Assembly: GCF_033366695.1 (NCBI RefSeq)
Contig: NZ_JAOBTQ010000001.1
Coordinates: 6,262,001 to 6,326,000 of the forward strand
Direction: 5' to 3'
Source: Streptomyces sp. SCL15-4
GTDB lineage: Bacteria > Actinomycetota > Actinomycetes > Streptomycetales > Streptomycetaceae
Length of the DNA: 64,000 nucleotides
Shown: in pieces, positions 19,758 to 27,096 of the stretch
Layout: every line of letters begins with the position of its first letter
Position numbering within the stretch: the stretch's first letter is position 1
Notes under the pieces: model-generated
Told to the model about the DNA's origin: nothing
Seen by the model: the letters and a program-made list of their open reading frames with translations, nothing else
Databases searched by the model: none
Translations under genes and position numbers: made by a program

Positions 19758-20183
19758 ATGCCCGCCCGCTCCTCCGCGAGCCGTCGTACCGTCCTTCGAG
19801 GGGCCGCCGCGGCCCCGGTCGCCGGGCTCGGCCTGGCCGCGTGCTCCTCCTCGGACGGAGGCGGTTCGGCCTCTGCCGCCACCGAGTCCGTCGACCTCGG
19901 CAAGGAGAGCGAGGTCGCGAAGGGCGGGGCGAAGCTCTACCGGGATCACAACGTGGTGGTCAGCCGCGCCCGGGACGGCAGCCTCAAGGCGTACAGCACG
20001 ATCTGCACGCACGCGGGGTGCCCCATCAACAAGCTGGAGGGCACGACCCTGGTCTGCCCCTGCCACGGCAGCCGGTTCGACGCCGTGACGGGCGAGGTGG
20101 TCCAGGCACCGGCCACCCAGCCGCTGACCGAGCTGGCGGTGAAGACCACCGGCGGCAGGATCGTCGCCGGCCCGGCGGACTGA
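19758..20183 (+). CDS. Rieske [2Fe-2S] protein, Tat-exported lipoprotein
   Basis: A 141-residue exported iron-sulfur protein. The N-terminus combines a twin-arginine motif (SRRTVLRG, residues 8-15) with a lipobox (LAAC, Cys 29), so it should fold and gain its cluster in the cytoplasm, pass through Tat, and be lipid-anchored outside. The Rieske ligands are Cys and His in CTHAGC near residue 83 and in CPCHGSRFD near residue 102, with the two extra Cys that form the stabilising disulfide. It is not in a cytochrome bc1 operon and is too short for QcrA, so its redox partner is unknown. TATCGT (19718-19723) may be the -10; the start follows TGGAGT. Confidence 0.9.
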   Translation: MPARSSASRRTVLRGAAAAPVAGLGLAACSSSDGGGSASAATESVDLGKESEVAKGGAKLYRDHNVVVSRARDGSLKAYSTICTHAGCPINKLEGTTLVCPCHGSRFDAVTGEVVQAPATQPLTELAVKTTGGRIVAGPAD

Positions 20184-20241
20184 CCGGGACGCGGCCGGGG
20201 CCCGGCGGCGCGGTCGGCGTGGCCGACGCCTCCCGCACCGC

Positions 20242-20258
20242 CCGTCGTCCTACGACGG
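20242..20258. terminator. Hairpin between Rieske gene and HTH regulator gene
   Basis: A 7-base perfect stem CCGTCGT (20242-20248) with ACGACGG (20252-20258), loop CCT, between convergent genes. A second small stem, GTCGGC-GTG-GCCGAC (20212-20226), lies just upstream. Confidence 0.45.
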
Positions 20259-20296
20259 CCCGCCCCGTCCCGGCGGCGAAAGCGGTGGTGAACCCC

Positions 20297-21244
20297 TCAC
20301 TCCCAGTCCCAGGCGATCCCCAGGATGCCCGGCCGGAGCCTCGGCTCGACCAGATGGGCGCTGTGGTGGGGACCGGACACGGACAGCTCCTGGCGGCCGG
20401 TGCGCGGGGCCGCCGCCGAGTGCTGGGAGAAGCGGTGGCAGCGCGCCGGCAGGGCCGCCGCGTCGAAGCGCACCTGGAGCGCGTACTGGCCGCCGGACGA
20501 GCCGCACCGGTGCAAATAGTCACGGGACGGCCCGGCCGTGCCGTCCTCCACGGCGTACCGGAAGAGGAAGGTGTCGCCTTGGCGCAGCCGGGTGCCGAAG
20601 AGCAGCTCGGCCACGAGGACGCCGGTGTCCCGGTCCCAGCGCAGGCGGCCGGTGCGGCAGTTCTCCAGGGCGCGCACGGCGACCCGGCGGGGGTCGCAGC
20701 CCGGGTCGCCGTGATGGACGGCGACGAAGCGGTCGACGCCGTCGCGGTGGGCGCGCACGATGTGGTGGGCCTCACGGCTCGCCAGTTCGCGCCGGGCGCC
20801 GATCCGGACGCATTCGTGGTGGCTCAGGGTGCGCAGTCCGCCGTCCGGGCACCAGTCCAGGCCGGTGGTGAGCCGGTCCAGGACGTCCGAGGCCTCGACG
20901 AGGGAGCGGTAGGAGCGGCCCGCCGGGCGGTCGTCGCCGCAGTGGCCGCCGGGCTCGGCGAGCAGCCGGATCAGCGACTCGTCCGGCAGCCGGAGGATCT
21001 CCTCCAGCGCCCGTACGGCCCGCAGCGACTCCGGGCGCTGAGGACGGCGGGCACCTTGTTGCCAGTAACTGAGGCTGGTGACGCCCACCTTGACCCCGTG
21101 GCGCGACAGATGGTGCTGCACCCGCTGGAGCGGCAGGCCGCGTGCGGCGATCGCGGCGCGCAGCGCCACGTGGAAGGGGCCGCCCCGCAGGACCGCGGCC
21201 AGTTCCGCGGCGGGGACGTCCGCGTGCTCTGTGGCGTGCCGCAT
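20297..21244 (-). CDS. Helix-turn-helix protein with a C-terminal domain of unknown function
   Basis: A 315-residue protein that I cannot assign to a named family. The first 100 residues resemble an XRE/Cro-type DNA-binding domain (LPLQRVQHHLSRHGVKVGV, then SLSYWQQGARRPQ as recognition helix). The rest has several His and Cys residues (DWCPDGG, LSHHECVRIG, HHGDPGCD, ENCRTGRL, LHRCGSS) and a predicted beta-rich segment (GQYALQVRFDAAALPARC). It could be a one-component sensor. ATG 21244 is favoured because AGAAAGG lies 9 bases upstream; the frame opens at 21271. It is a single gene, convergent to the Rieske gene and divergent from uvrC. Confidence 0.7.
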   Translation of the reverse strand: MRHATEHADVPAAELAAVLRGGPFHVALRAAIAARGLPLQRVQHHLSRHGVKVGVTSLSYWQQGARRPQRPESLRAVRALEEILRLPDESLIRLLAEPGGHCGDDRPAGRSYRSLVEASDVLDRLTTGLDWCPDGGLRTLSHHECVRIGARRELASREAHHIVRAHRDGVDRFVAVHHGDPGCDPRRVAVRALENCRTGRLRWDRDTGVLVAELLFGTRLRQGDTFLFRYAVEDGTAGPSRDYLHRCGSSGGQYALQVRFDAAALPARCHRFSQHSAAAPRTGRQELSVSGPHHSAHLVEPRLRPGILGIAWDWE

Positions 21245-21716
21245 GCCGAGGCGCCTTTCTGTGCGTGTCACTACGGCTGGTCACACCGCCTGCGCGGGTG
21301 TGCGGGGCCACCTCCGTGGGCATGGCGGACACCCGTGGCCGGGCACGCCGCGCCCGCACACATGGGTGCGCGGCCCCGATTCCCCCGCATTGAAGCGTGT
21401 TGACCATGGCCCGACAACACCTCGGCTCGGCCGTTCCGGACGACTGGCCGGACCTCACCGTCGGGCGGAGGCGGGAGCGGACCGGCAGGGGCCCGGAACG
21501 TGCCGTGATGAGCCCTTGTCCGGGGCCTGGCCGAAGAGCGGCCGGCGGCCGGCCGGCGGCGGGGCCCCGGCATCCCGCATGGCCGGAACCCGACCGCCGG
21601 ATACGCCCGTGGCCGTGACACGCCCGCCCGGCGGCCCGCCGCCGGCCTCGGGACGCGAGCGCGGTCCGGGGGGAGGCCGCCGTATGAGCACGAGGGTTGT
21701 CCACAGGCCCGACGCG
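21245..21716. other. Intergenic region upstream of the uvrC operon, no supported gene
   Basis: About 470 bases between divergent genes. Short open frames exist but show no family resemblance and lack convincing ribosome sites. It contains the inverted repeat GTGTTG (21397-21402), 12 bases, CAACAC (21415-21420), whose halves equal the palindrome before the TerD gene. The uvrC promoter begins at 21717. Confidence 0.5.
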
Positions 21717-21739
21717 GTGTCGGTGCTCGCCAGTAGGGT
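21717..21739 (+). promoter_or_regulatory. PafBC/RecA-NDp-type DNA-damage promoter of the uvrC operon
   Basis: GTGTCGGTG (21717-21725), 8 bases, TAGGGT (21734-21739). It fits tTGTCRgtg-N8-TAnnnT, with R = G and only the weakly conserved first base different. ATG 21747 starts 7 bases after the hexamer, so the operon mRNA should be leaderless. Confidence 0.78.
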
Positions 21740-21746
21740 GTGAGAC

Positions 21747-23855
21747 ATGGCCGATCCCTCCAGCTACCGCCCCAGGCCGGGTGAGATCCCGGACTCTCCG
21801 GGGGTGTACAGGTTCCGTGACGAGCACCGCCGGGTGATCTACGTCGGAAAGGCGAAGAGCCTGCGCCAGCGCCTGGCGAACTACTTCCAGGACCTGGCGA
21901 ACCTGCACCCGCGCACCCGGACGATGGTGACCACCGCCGCGTCCGTGGAGTGGACCGTGGTGTCCACGGAGGTCGAGGCCCTTCAGCTGGAGTACTCCTG
22001 GATCAAGGAGTACGACCCCCGGTTCAACGTCAAGTACCGCGACGACAAGAGCTACCCGTACCTCGCGGTGACGATGAACGAGCAGTTTCCCCGCGTCCAG
22101 GTGATGCGCGGTCACAAGAAGAAGGGCGTCCGGTATTTCGGGCCGTACGCCCACGCCTGGGCCATCCGGGACACCGTCGACCTGCTGCTGCGGGTGTTCC
22201 CGGTGCGCACCTGCTCGGCCGGCGTCTTCAAGAACGCCACCCGCACCGGCCGGCCCTGCCTGCTCGGCTACATCGGCAAGTGCTCCGCGCCCTGCGTCGG
22301 CCGGATCGGCCCCGAGGACCACCGGGATCTGGCCGACGAGTTCTGCGACTTCATGGCGGGCCGGACCGGCACCTACCTCCGCCGCCTGGAGAAGCAGATG
22401 ATGGAGGCGGCGGAGGAGATGGAGTACGAGCGGGCGGCCCGCCTGCGCGACGACATCGAGGCCCTGAAGAAGGCCATGGAGAAGAACGCGGTCGTCCTCG
22501 CCGACGCGACCGACGCCGACCTCGTCGCCGTCGCCGAGGACGAGCTGGAGGCGGCCGTGCAGATCTTCCACGTACGCGGCGGCCGGGTCCGCGGACAGCG
22601 CGGCTGGGTCACCGACAAGGTCGAGGACGTCACCACCGGCGCCCTGGTCGAGCACGCCCTCCAGCAGCTGTACGGCGAGGAGAGCGGGGACGCCGTCCCC
22701 AAGGAGGTGCTGGTCCCGGCCCTGCCCGAGCCGGTCGAGCCGGTCCAGGAGTGGCTGACCGGCCGCCGCGGGGCGAACGTGTCGCTGCGCATCCCGCAGC
22801 GCGGCGACAAGAAGGCGCTGATGGAGACCGTGCAGCGCAACGCCCAGCAGTCCCTCGCGCTGCACAAGACCAAGCGCGCCTCCGACCTGACCACCCGCTC
22901 GCGCGCGCTGGAGGAGATCGCCGAGGCCCTCGGCCTGGACAGCGCCCCGCTGCGGATCGAGTGCTACGACATCTCCCACCTCCAGGGCGACGACGTGGTG
23001 GCCTCCATGGTCGTCTTCGAGGACGGGCTGCAGCGCAAGAGCGAGTACCGCCGCTTCCAGATCAAGGGCTTCGCCGGCCAGGACGACGTCCGCTCCATGC
23101 ACGAGGTGATCGGCCGCCGCTTCCGGCGCTACCTCGCCGAGAAGGAGCGGACGGGGGAGTGGGCCGACGGCTCCGACGTCCCGGACGCCGACGGCACCGG
23201 CGCCGGGAGCGTCGACGGCGCGCCCGCCGCCCCGGAGGTGATCACGGACTCCCTCAAGAACGACGACGGCCGGCCCCGGAAGTTCGCCTACCCGCCCCAG
23301 CTGGTGGTCGTCGACGGCGGTCAGCCGCAGGTCGCCGCGGCCCAGCGCGCCCTGGACGAGCTGGGCATCGACGACATCGCCGTCTGCGGTCTCGCCAAGC
23401 GCCTGGAGGAGGTCTGGGTGCCCGGCGAGGACGACCCGGTGGTCCTGCCCCGCACCAGCGAGGGCCTCTACCTGCTCCAGCGGGTGCGTGACGAGGCGCA
23501 CCGCTTCGCGATCACCTACCAGCGCACCAAGCGCGCCAAGCGCTTCCGCGCGGGCCCGCTGGACGACGTCCCCGGCCTGGGAGAGACCCGCAAGCAGGCG
23601 CTCATCAAGCATTTCGGCTCGGTGAAGAAGCTGCGGTCCGCCACAATCGAGCAGATCCAGGAAGTGCCCGGGATAGGCCGGAAGACGGCGGAGACCATCG
23701 CCGTGGCCCTCGCCCAGGCGGCCCCGGCCGCACCCGCCGTGAACACGGCGACCGGAGAGATCATTGAGGACGAGGAACCCGGTACGACGGGAGGTTCCTC
23801 GGGGGAGCCCGTGACCGCGGGCGTCCCGGACGAACGACGGGGGCAGGAGACATGA
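21747..23855 (+). CDS. uvrC: Excinuclease ABC subunit UvrC
   Basis: Dual-incision nuclease of nucleotide excision repair, 702 residues. The N-terminal GIY-YIG-type domain ([20 protein letters not shown], from residue 20) makes the 3' cut. A Cys-rich segment ([19 protein letters not shown], then CSAPC) and a UVR motif near residue 225 ([15 protein letters not shown]) that pairs with UvrB follow. The RNase H-like domain has [10 protein letters not shown] and VVDGGQPQV with the acidic residues for the 5' cut. Two helix-hairpin-helix motifs end the protein ([17 protein letters not shown] and [12 protein letters not shown]). It is first in the uvrC-rapZ-yvcK-whiA operon; its ATGA overlaps the rapZ start. 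Confidence 0.97.
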   Translation: MADPSSYRPRPGEIPDSPGVYRFRDEHRRVIYVGKAKSLRQRLANYFQDLANLHPRTRTMVTTAASVEWTVVSTEVEALQLEYSWIKEYDPRFNVKYRDDKSYPYLAVTMNEQFPRVQVMRGHKKKGVRYFGPYAHAWAIRDTVDLLLRVFPVRTCSAGVFKNATRTGRPCLLGYIGKCSAPCVGRIGPEDHRDLADEFCDFMAGRTGTYLRRLEKQMMEAAEEMEYERAARLRDDIEALKKAMEKNAVVLADATDADLVAVAEDELEAAVQIFHVRGGRVRGQRGWVTDKVEDVTTGALVEHALQQLYGEESGDAVPKEVLVPALPEPVEPVQEWLTGRRGANVSLRIPQRGDKKALMETVQRNAQQSLALHKTKRASDLTTRSRALEEIAEALGLDSAPLRIECYDISHLQGDDVVASMVVFEDGLQRKSEYRRFQIKGFAGQDDVRSMHEVIGRRFRRYLAEKERTGEWADGSDVPDADGTGAGSVDGAPAAPEVITDSLKNDDGRPRKFAYPPQLVVVDGGQPQVAAAQRALDELGIDDIAVCGLAKRLEEVWVPGEDDPVVLPRTSEGLYLLQRVRDEAHRFAITYQRTKRAKRFRAGPLDDVPGLGETRKQALIKHFGSVKKLRSATIEQIQEVPGIGRKTAETIAVALAQAAPAAPAVNTATGEIIEDEEPGTTGGSSGEPVTAGVPDERRGQET

Positions 23856-24895
23856 CGGAGCACGACGCACAGCCCATGGCACAGCGAGATCGGACGCACG
23901 GCGACCAGGGCGACCAGGGCGTCCGGCACGGCACCGGCCAGGGCCCGGCCCGGCCCGACGCCGGCCGGGAGACGGGCCACGACAACGGAGCACAGGTGAG
24001 TACGGGCAGCGAGACAGCCGGGGTCCCCGAGGCGGCCATCCCCGAGCTGGTGATCATTTCCGGCATGTCCGGAGCCGGCCGGTCCACGGCCGCCAAGTGT
24101 CTGGAGGACCTCGGCTGGTTCGTCGTGGACAACCTCCCGCCCGCCCTCATCCCCACCATGGTGGAGCTGGGCGCCCGCTCGCAGGGCAACGTGGCGCGGA
24201 TCGCGGTGGTCGTGGACGTGCGCGGCCGGCGCTTCTTCGACAACCTCCGCGAGTCCCTCGCCGACCTGGACACCCGGGGCGTCACCCGGCGGATCGTCTT
24301 CCTGGAGTCCTCCGACGAGGCCCTGGTCCGCCGCTTCGAGTCGGTGCGCCGCCCGCACCCGCTCCAGGGCGACGGACGCATCGTGGACGGCATCGCCGCC
24401 GAACGCGAGCTGCTGCGCGAGCTGCGCGGCGACGCCGACCTGGTGATCGACACCTCCAGCCTGAACGTGCACGAGCTGCGCGCCAAGATGGACGCCCAGT
24501 TCGCCGGGGAGGAGGAGCCCGAGCTGCGGGCCACGGTGATGTCCTTCGGCTTCAAGTACGGCCTCCCGGTCGACGCCGACCTGGTCGCGGACATGCGATT
24601 CCTGCCCAACCCCCACTGGGTCCCGGAGCTGCGCCCCTACACCGGCCTCAACGAGGAGGTCGCGGCCTACGTCTTCAACCAGCCCGGCGCCAAGGAGTTC
24701 CTCGACCGGTACGCCGAACTGCTGCGGCTCATCGCCGCCGGGTACCGGCGCGAGGGCAAGCGGTACGTGACCATCGCCATCGGCTGTACCGGTGGCAAGC
24801 ACCGCTCGGTCGCGATGTCGGAGAAGCTCGCCGCGCGGCTCGCGGCCGAGGGAGTGGAGACGGTGGTCGTGCACCGGGACATGGGACGGGAATGA
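23852..24895 (+). CDS. rapZ: RapZ-family P-loop nucleotide/RNA-binding protein
   Basis: This 347-residue protein has a nonconserved, Gln/Gly/Asp-rich N-terminal extension of about 60 residues before the RapZ core. The core begins with Walker [10 protein letters not shown] near residue 71 and [12 protein letters not shown]. The C-terminal domain has [19 protein letters not shown] and [15 protein letters not shown], the phosphate-binding region that in E. coli RapZ binds GlcN6P and sRNA. Its target in actinobacteria is not established. It starts by an ATGA overlap with uvrC; a ribosome site (GGGGGCAGGAG) lies inside uvrC. A GTG near 23998, just before the conserved core, is a possible alternative start. 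Confidence 0.93.
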   Translation: MTEHDAQPMAQRDRTHGDQGDQGVRHGTGQGPARPDAGRETGHDNGAQVSTGSETAGVPEAAIPELVIISGMSGAGRSTAAKCLEDLGWFVVDNLPPALIPTMVELGARSQGNVARIAVVVDVRGRRFFDNLRESLADLDTRGVTRRIVFLESSDEALVRRFESVRRPHPLQGDGRIVDGIAAERELLRELRGDADLVIDTSSLNVHELRAKMDAQFAGEEEPELRATVMSFGFKYGLPVDADLVADMRFLPNPHWVPELRPYTGLNEEVAAYVFNQPGAKEFLDRYAELLRLIAAGYRREGKRYVTIAIGCTGGKHRSVAMSEKLAARLAAEGVETVVVHRDMGRE

Positions 24896-25959
24896 CGCAA
24901 CGTACACCGCGGCTGGGCAGGCTGCGCCGGATGGTGCCCGAGGCACGCGCCGGCCGCCCGGTCGAGGCCCGCGGGGGCCGGCCCCGCCGGCGCGGCGCCC
25001 AGCCCAAGGTGGTCGCGCTCGGCGGCGGCATGGGCCTGTCCGCGTCGCTCGCCGCGCTGCGCCGGATCACCGGCGATCTCACCGCCGTCGTCACCGTGGC
25101 CGACGACGGCGGCTCCAGCGGCCGGCTCAGGGACGAGCTGGGCGTGCTGCCGCCCGGCGACCTGCGCAAGGCGCTGGCCGCGCTGTGCGGCGACGACGAG
25201 TGGGGCCAGACCTGGGCCCGGGTCATCCAGCACCGCTTCCAGTCCCAGGGCGATCTGCACGAGCACGCGGTCGGCAACCTGCTGATCGTCGCCCTGTGGG
25301 AGCAGCTCGGCGACCATGTGCAGGCCCTGGACCTGGTCGGCAAGCTGCTCGGCGCGCACGGCCGGGTGCTGCCCATGTCCGCCGTGCCGCTGGAGTTGCA
25401 GGCCCTGGTCAAGGGACACGACCCGGAGCGCCCGGACGACGTGGACACGGTGCGCGGACAGGCGACCGTCGCCCTGACGCCCGGCGAGGTGCAGTCGGTG
25501 CACCTCGTGCCCAACGACCCGCCCGCCGTCCCCGAGGCCGTGGCGGCGGTCCTGGACGCGGACTGGGTGGTGCTGGGCCCCGGCTCCTGGTTCTCCTCGG
25601 TCATCCCGCACCTGCTGGTGCCCGAGTTGCTGGACGCCCTCACCGAGACCAAGGCGCGCCGTGTGCTCTCCTTGAACCTCGCGCCGCAGCCGGGAGAAAC
25701 CGAGGGCTTCTCCCCGCAGCGTCATTTGGAGGTTTTGGGGCGACACGCCCCTAAACTCGCCCTGGACGTGGTGCTGGCCGACGAGGCCGCCGTGCCCGAC
25801 CGCGATTCGCTCACCGAGGCCGCCAAGCGGCTGGGAGCCGCGGTCGAGCTGGCGCCGGTGGCCCGGACCGACGGATCGCCCCGGCATGACCCGGAGCTGT
25901 TGGCCGCCGCGTACGACCGTATTTTTCGGATGCATGGAAGGATCGGCCCATGGCGATGA
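24892..25959 (+). CDS. yvcK: Gluconeogenesis factor YvcK (CofD-like)
   Basis: A 355-residue YvcK/CofD-like protein. The nucleotide-sugar-binding core starts after a basic N-terminal tail of about 35 residues: [18 protein letters not shown], then [19 protein letters not shown] and [30 protein letters not shown] and [14 protein letters not shown] follow. In Bacillus and mycobacteria these proteins bind UDP-sugars and affect cell shape and peptidoglycan metabolism. ATG 24892 overlaps the rapZ stop (ATGA), and the 3' end overlaps whiA by 10 bases. A promoter-like element with a WhiA-type site is embedded near 25737-25757. Confidence 0.93.
   Translation: MTQRTPRLGRLRRMVPEARAGRPVEARGGRPRRRGAQPKVVALGGGMGLSASLAALRRITGDLTAVVTVADDGGSSGRLRDELGVLPPGDLRKALAALCGDDEWGQTWARVIQHRFQSQGDLHEHAVGNLLIVALWEQLGDHVQALDLVGKLLGAHGRVLPMSAVPLELQALVKGHDPERPDDVDTVRGQATVALTPGEVQSVHLVPNDPPAVPEAVAAVLDADWVVLGPGSWFSSVIPHLLVPELLDALTETKARRVLSLNLAPQPGETEGFSPQRHLEVLGRHAPKLALDVVLADEAAVPDRDSLTEAAKRLGAAVELAPVARTDGSPRHDPELLAAAYDRIFRMHGRIGPWR
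25737..25757 (+). promoter_or_regulatory. Internal whiA promoter with WhiA-type GACAC site
   Basis: Inside yvcK, an inverted repeat GGGGCG-ACA-CGCCCC (25737-25751) has GACAC (25742-25746), the core of the known WhiA binding motif, at its centre. It is followed directly by the -10-like TAAACT (25752-25757). The local run TTTGGAGGTTTTGGGG is unusually T-rich for coding DNA here. In S. coelicolor whiA is known to have its own developmentally regulated, autoregulated promoter in addition to operon read-through. This is the most likely counterpart. Confidence 0.6.
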
Positions 25960-26939
25960 CGGCAGCGGTGAAGGACGAGATCTCCCGGCTCCCCGTCACC
26001 CGGACCTGCTGCAGGAAAGCGGAGGTCTCCGCCATCCTGCGGTTCGCCGGCGGCCTCCACCTGGTGAGCGGGCGCATCGTGATCGAGGCCGAGCTGGACA
26101 CCGCGATGGCGGCGCGCCGGCTCAAGCGGGACATCCTGGAGATCTTCGGCCACAGCTCCGAGCTGATCGTGATGGCCCCCGGCGGACTGCGCCGCGGCTC
26201 CCGGTACGTCGTACGGGTCGTCGCGGGCGGTGACCAGCTGGCCCGGCAGACCGGTCTGGTCGACGGACGGGGCCGGCCGATCCGCGGGCTGCCCCCGCAG
26301 GTGGTCTCCGGGGCCACCTGCGACGCGGAGGCGGCCTGGCGCGGGGCCTTCCTGGCGCACGGCTCGCTGACCGAACCCGGCCGCTCCTCCTCCCTGGAGG
26401 TGACCTGCCCGGGCCCGGAGGCGGCGCTCGCCCTGGTCGGTGCCGCCCGCCGGCTGTCCATCGCGGCGAAGGCCCGCGAGGTGCGCGGGGTGGACCGGGT
26501 GGTCGTCCGCGACGGCGACGCGATCGGCGCCCTGCTCACCCGGCTCGGCGCGCACGAGTCGGTGCTGGCCTGGGAGGAGCGCCGGATGCGCCGCGAGGTG
26601 CGGGCCACGGCCAACCGGCTCGCCAACTTCGACGACGCCAACCTGCGCCGCTCGGCCCGGGCCGCCGTGGCCGCCGGGGCCCGGGTCCAGCGCGCCCTGG
26701 AGATCCTCGGCGACGAGGTTCCCGAGCACCTCGCCGCCGCCGGACGGCTGCGCATGGAGCACAAGCAGGCCTCCCTGGAGGAGCTGGGTGCGCTCGCCGA
26801 CCCGCCGCTGACGAAGGACGCCGTCGCGGGCCGTATCCGCCGTCTGCTGGCGATGGCCGACAAGCGCGCCGCCGACCTGGGCATCCCGGGCACGGAGGCC
26901 AACCTCACCGAGGAACTGGCCGACAACCTGGCCGGCTGA
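25950..26939 (+). CDS. whiA: Sporulation transcription factor WhiA
   Basis: DNA-binding regulator of the switch from aerial growth to sporulation septation; with WhiB it controls ftsZ, ftsW and other division genes. The 329 residues show the WhiA layout: an N-terminal LAGLIDADG homing endonuclease-like fold without nuclease residues ([20 protein letters not shown], then [14 protein letters not shown] and [15 protein letters not shown]), and a C-terminal helix-turn-helix domain ([48 protein letters not shown]). ATG 25950 overlaps the yvcK end by 10 bases, so it can be co-translated; an internal promoter may drive it during development. Confidence 0.97.
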   Translation: MAMTAAVKDEISRLPVTRTCCRKAEVSAILRFAGGLHLVSGRIVIEAELDTAMAARRLKRDILEIFGHSSELIVMAPGGLRRGSRYVVRVVAGGDQLARQTGLVDGRGRPIRGLPPQVVSGATCDAEAAWRGAFLAHGSLTEPGRSSSLEVTCPGPEAALALVGAARRLSIAAKAREVRGVDRVVVRDGDAIGALLTRLGAHESVLAWEERRMRREVRATANRLANFDDANLRRSARAAVAAGARVQRALEILGDEVPEHLAAAGRLRMEHKQASLEELGALADPPLTKDAVAGRIRRLLAMADKRAADLGIPGTEANLTEELADNLAG

Positions 26940-26958
26940 GCCGGACGGAGCGTCAACT

Positions 26959-27001
26959 CGCCGGTGCCGTCGTCCGCCCGTCCGGGTGGTCGGCACCGGC
27001 G
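26959..27001 (+). terminator. Terminator of the uvrC-whiA operon
   Basis: An 11-base perfect stem CGCCGGTGCCG (26959-26969) with CGGCACCGGCG (26991-27001), beginning 20 bases after the whiA stop. The loop can form a second short G+C stem. Confidence 0.6.
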
Positions 27002-27023
27002 TTCGCGTGTCCATGAGGCGCCC

Positions 27024-27041
27024 TTGACTCGATCATCGAGT
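27024..27041 (+). promoter_or_regulatory. -35 element overlapped by a 15-base palindrome upstream of the carboxypeptidase gene
   Basis: TTGACT (27024-27029) overlaps the perfect palindrome ACTCGAT-C-ATCGAGT (27027-27041), about 55 bases before ATG 27097. No clear -10 hexamer is seen at 17-18 bases. The placement suggests a repressor operator, which is an inference. Confidence 0.4.
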
Positions 27042-27096
27042 GCCATGAGCCTGGCAGCCTGTTCGCCGCTGGTGCGGACCACCTGTTGGGGGGTTC

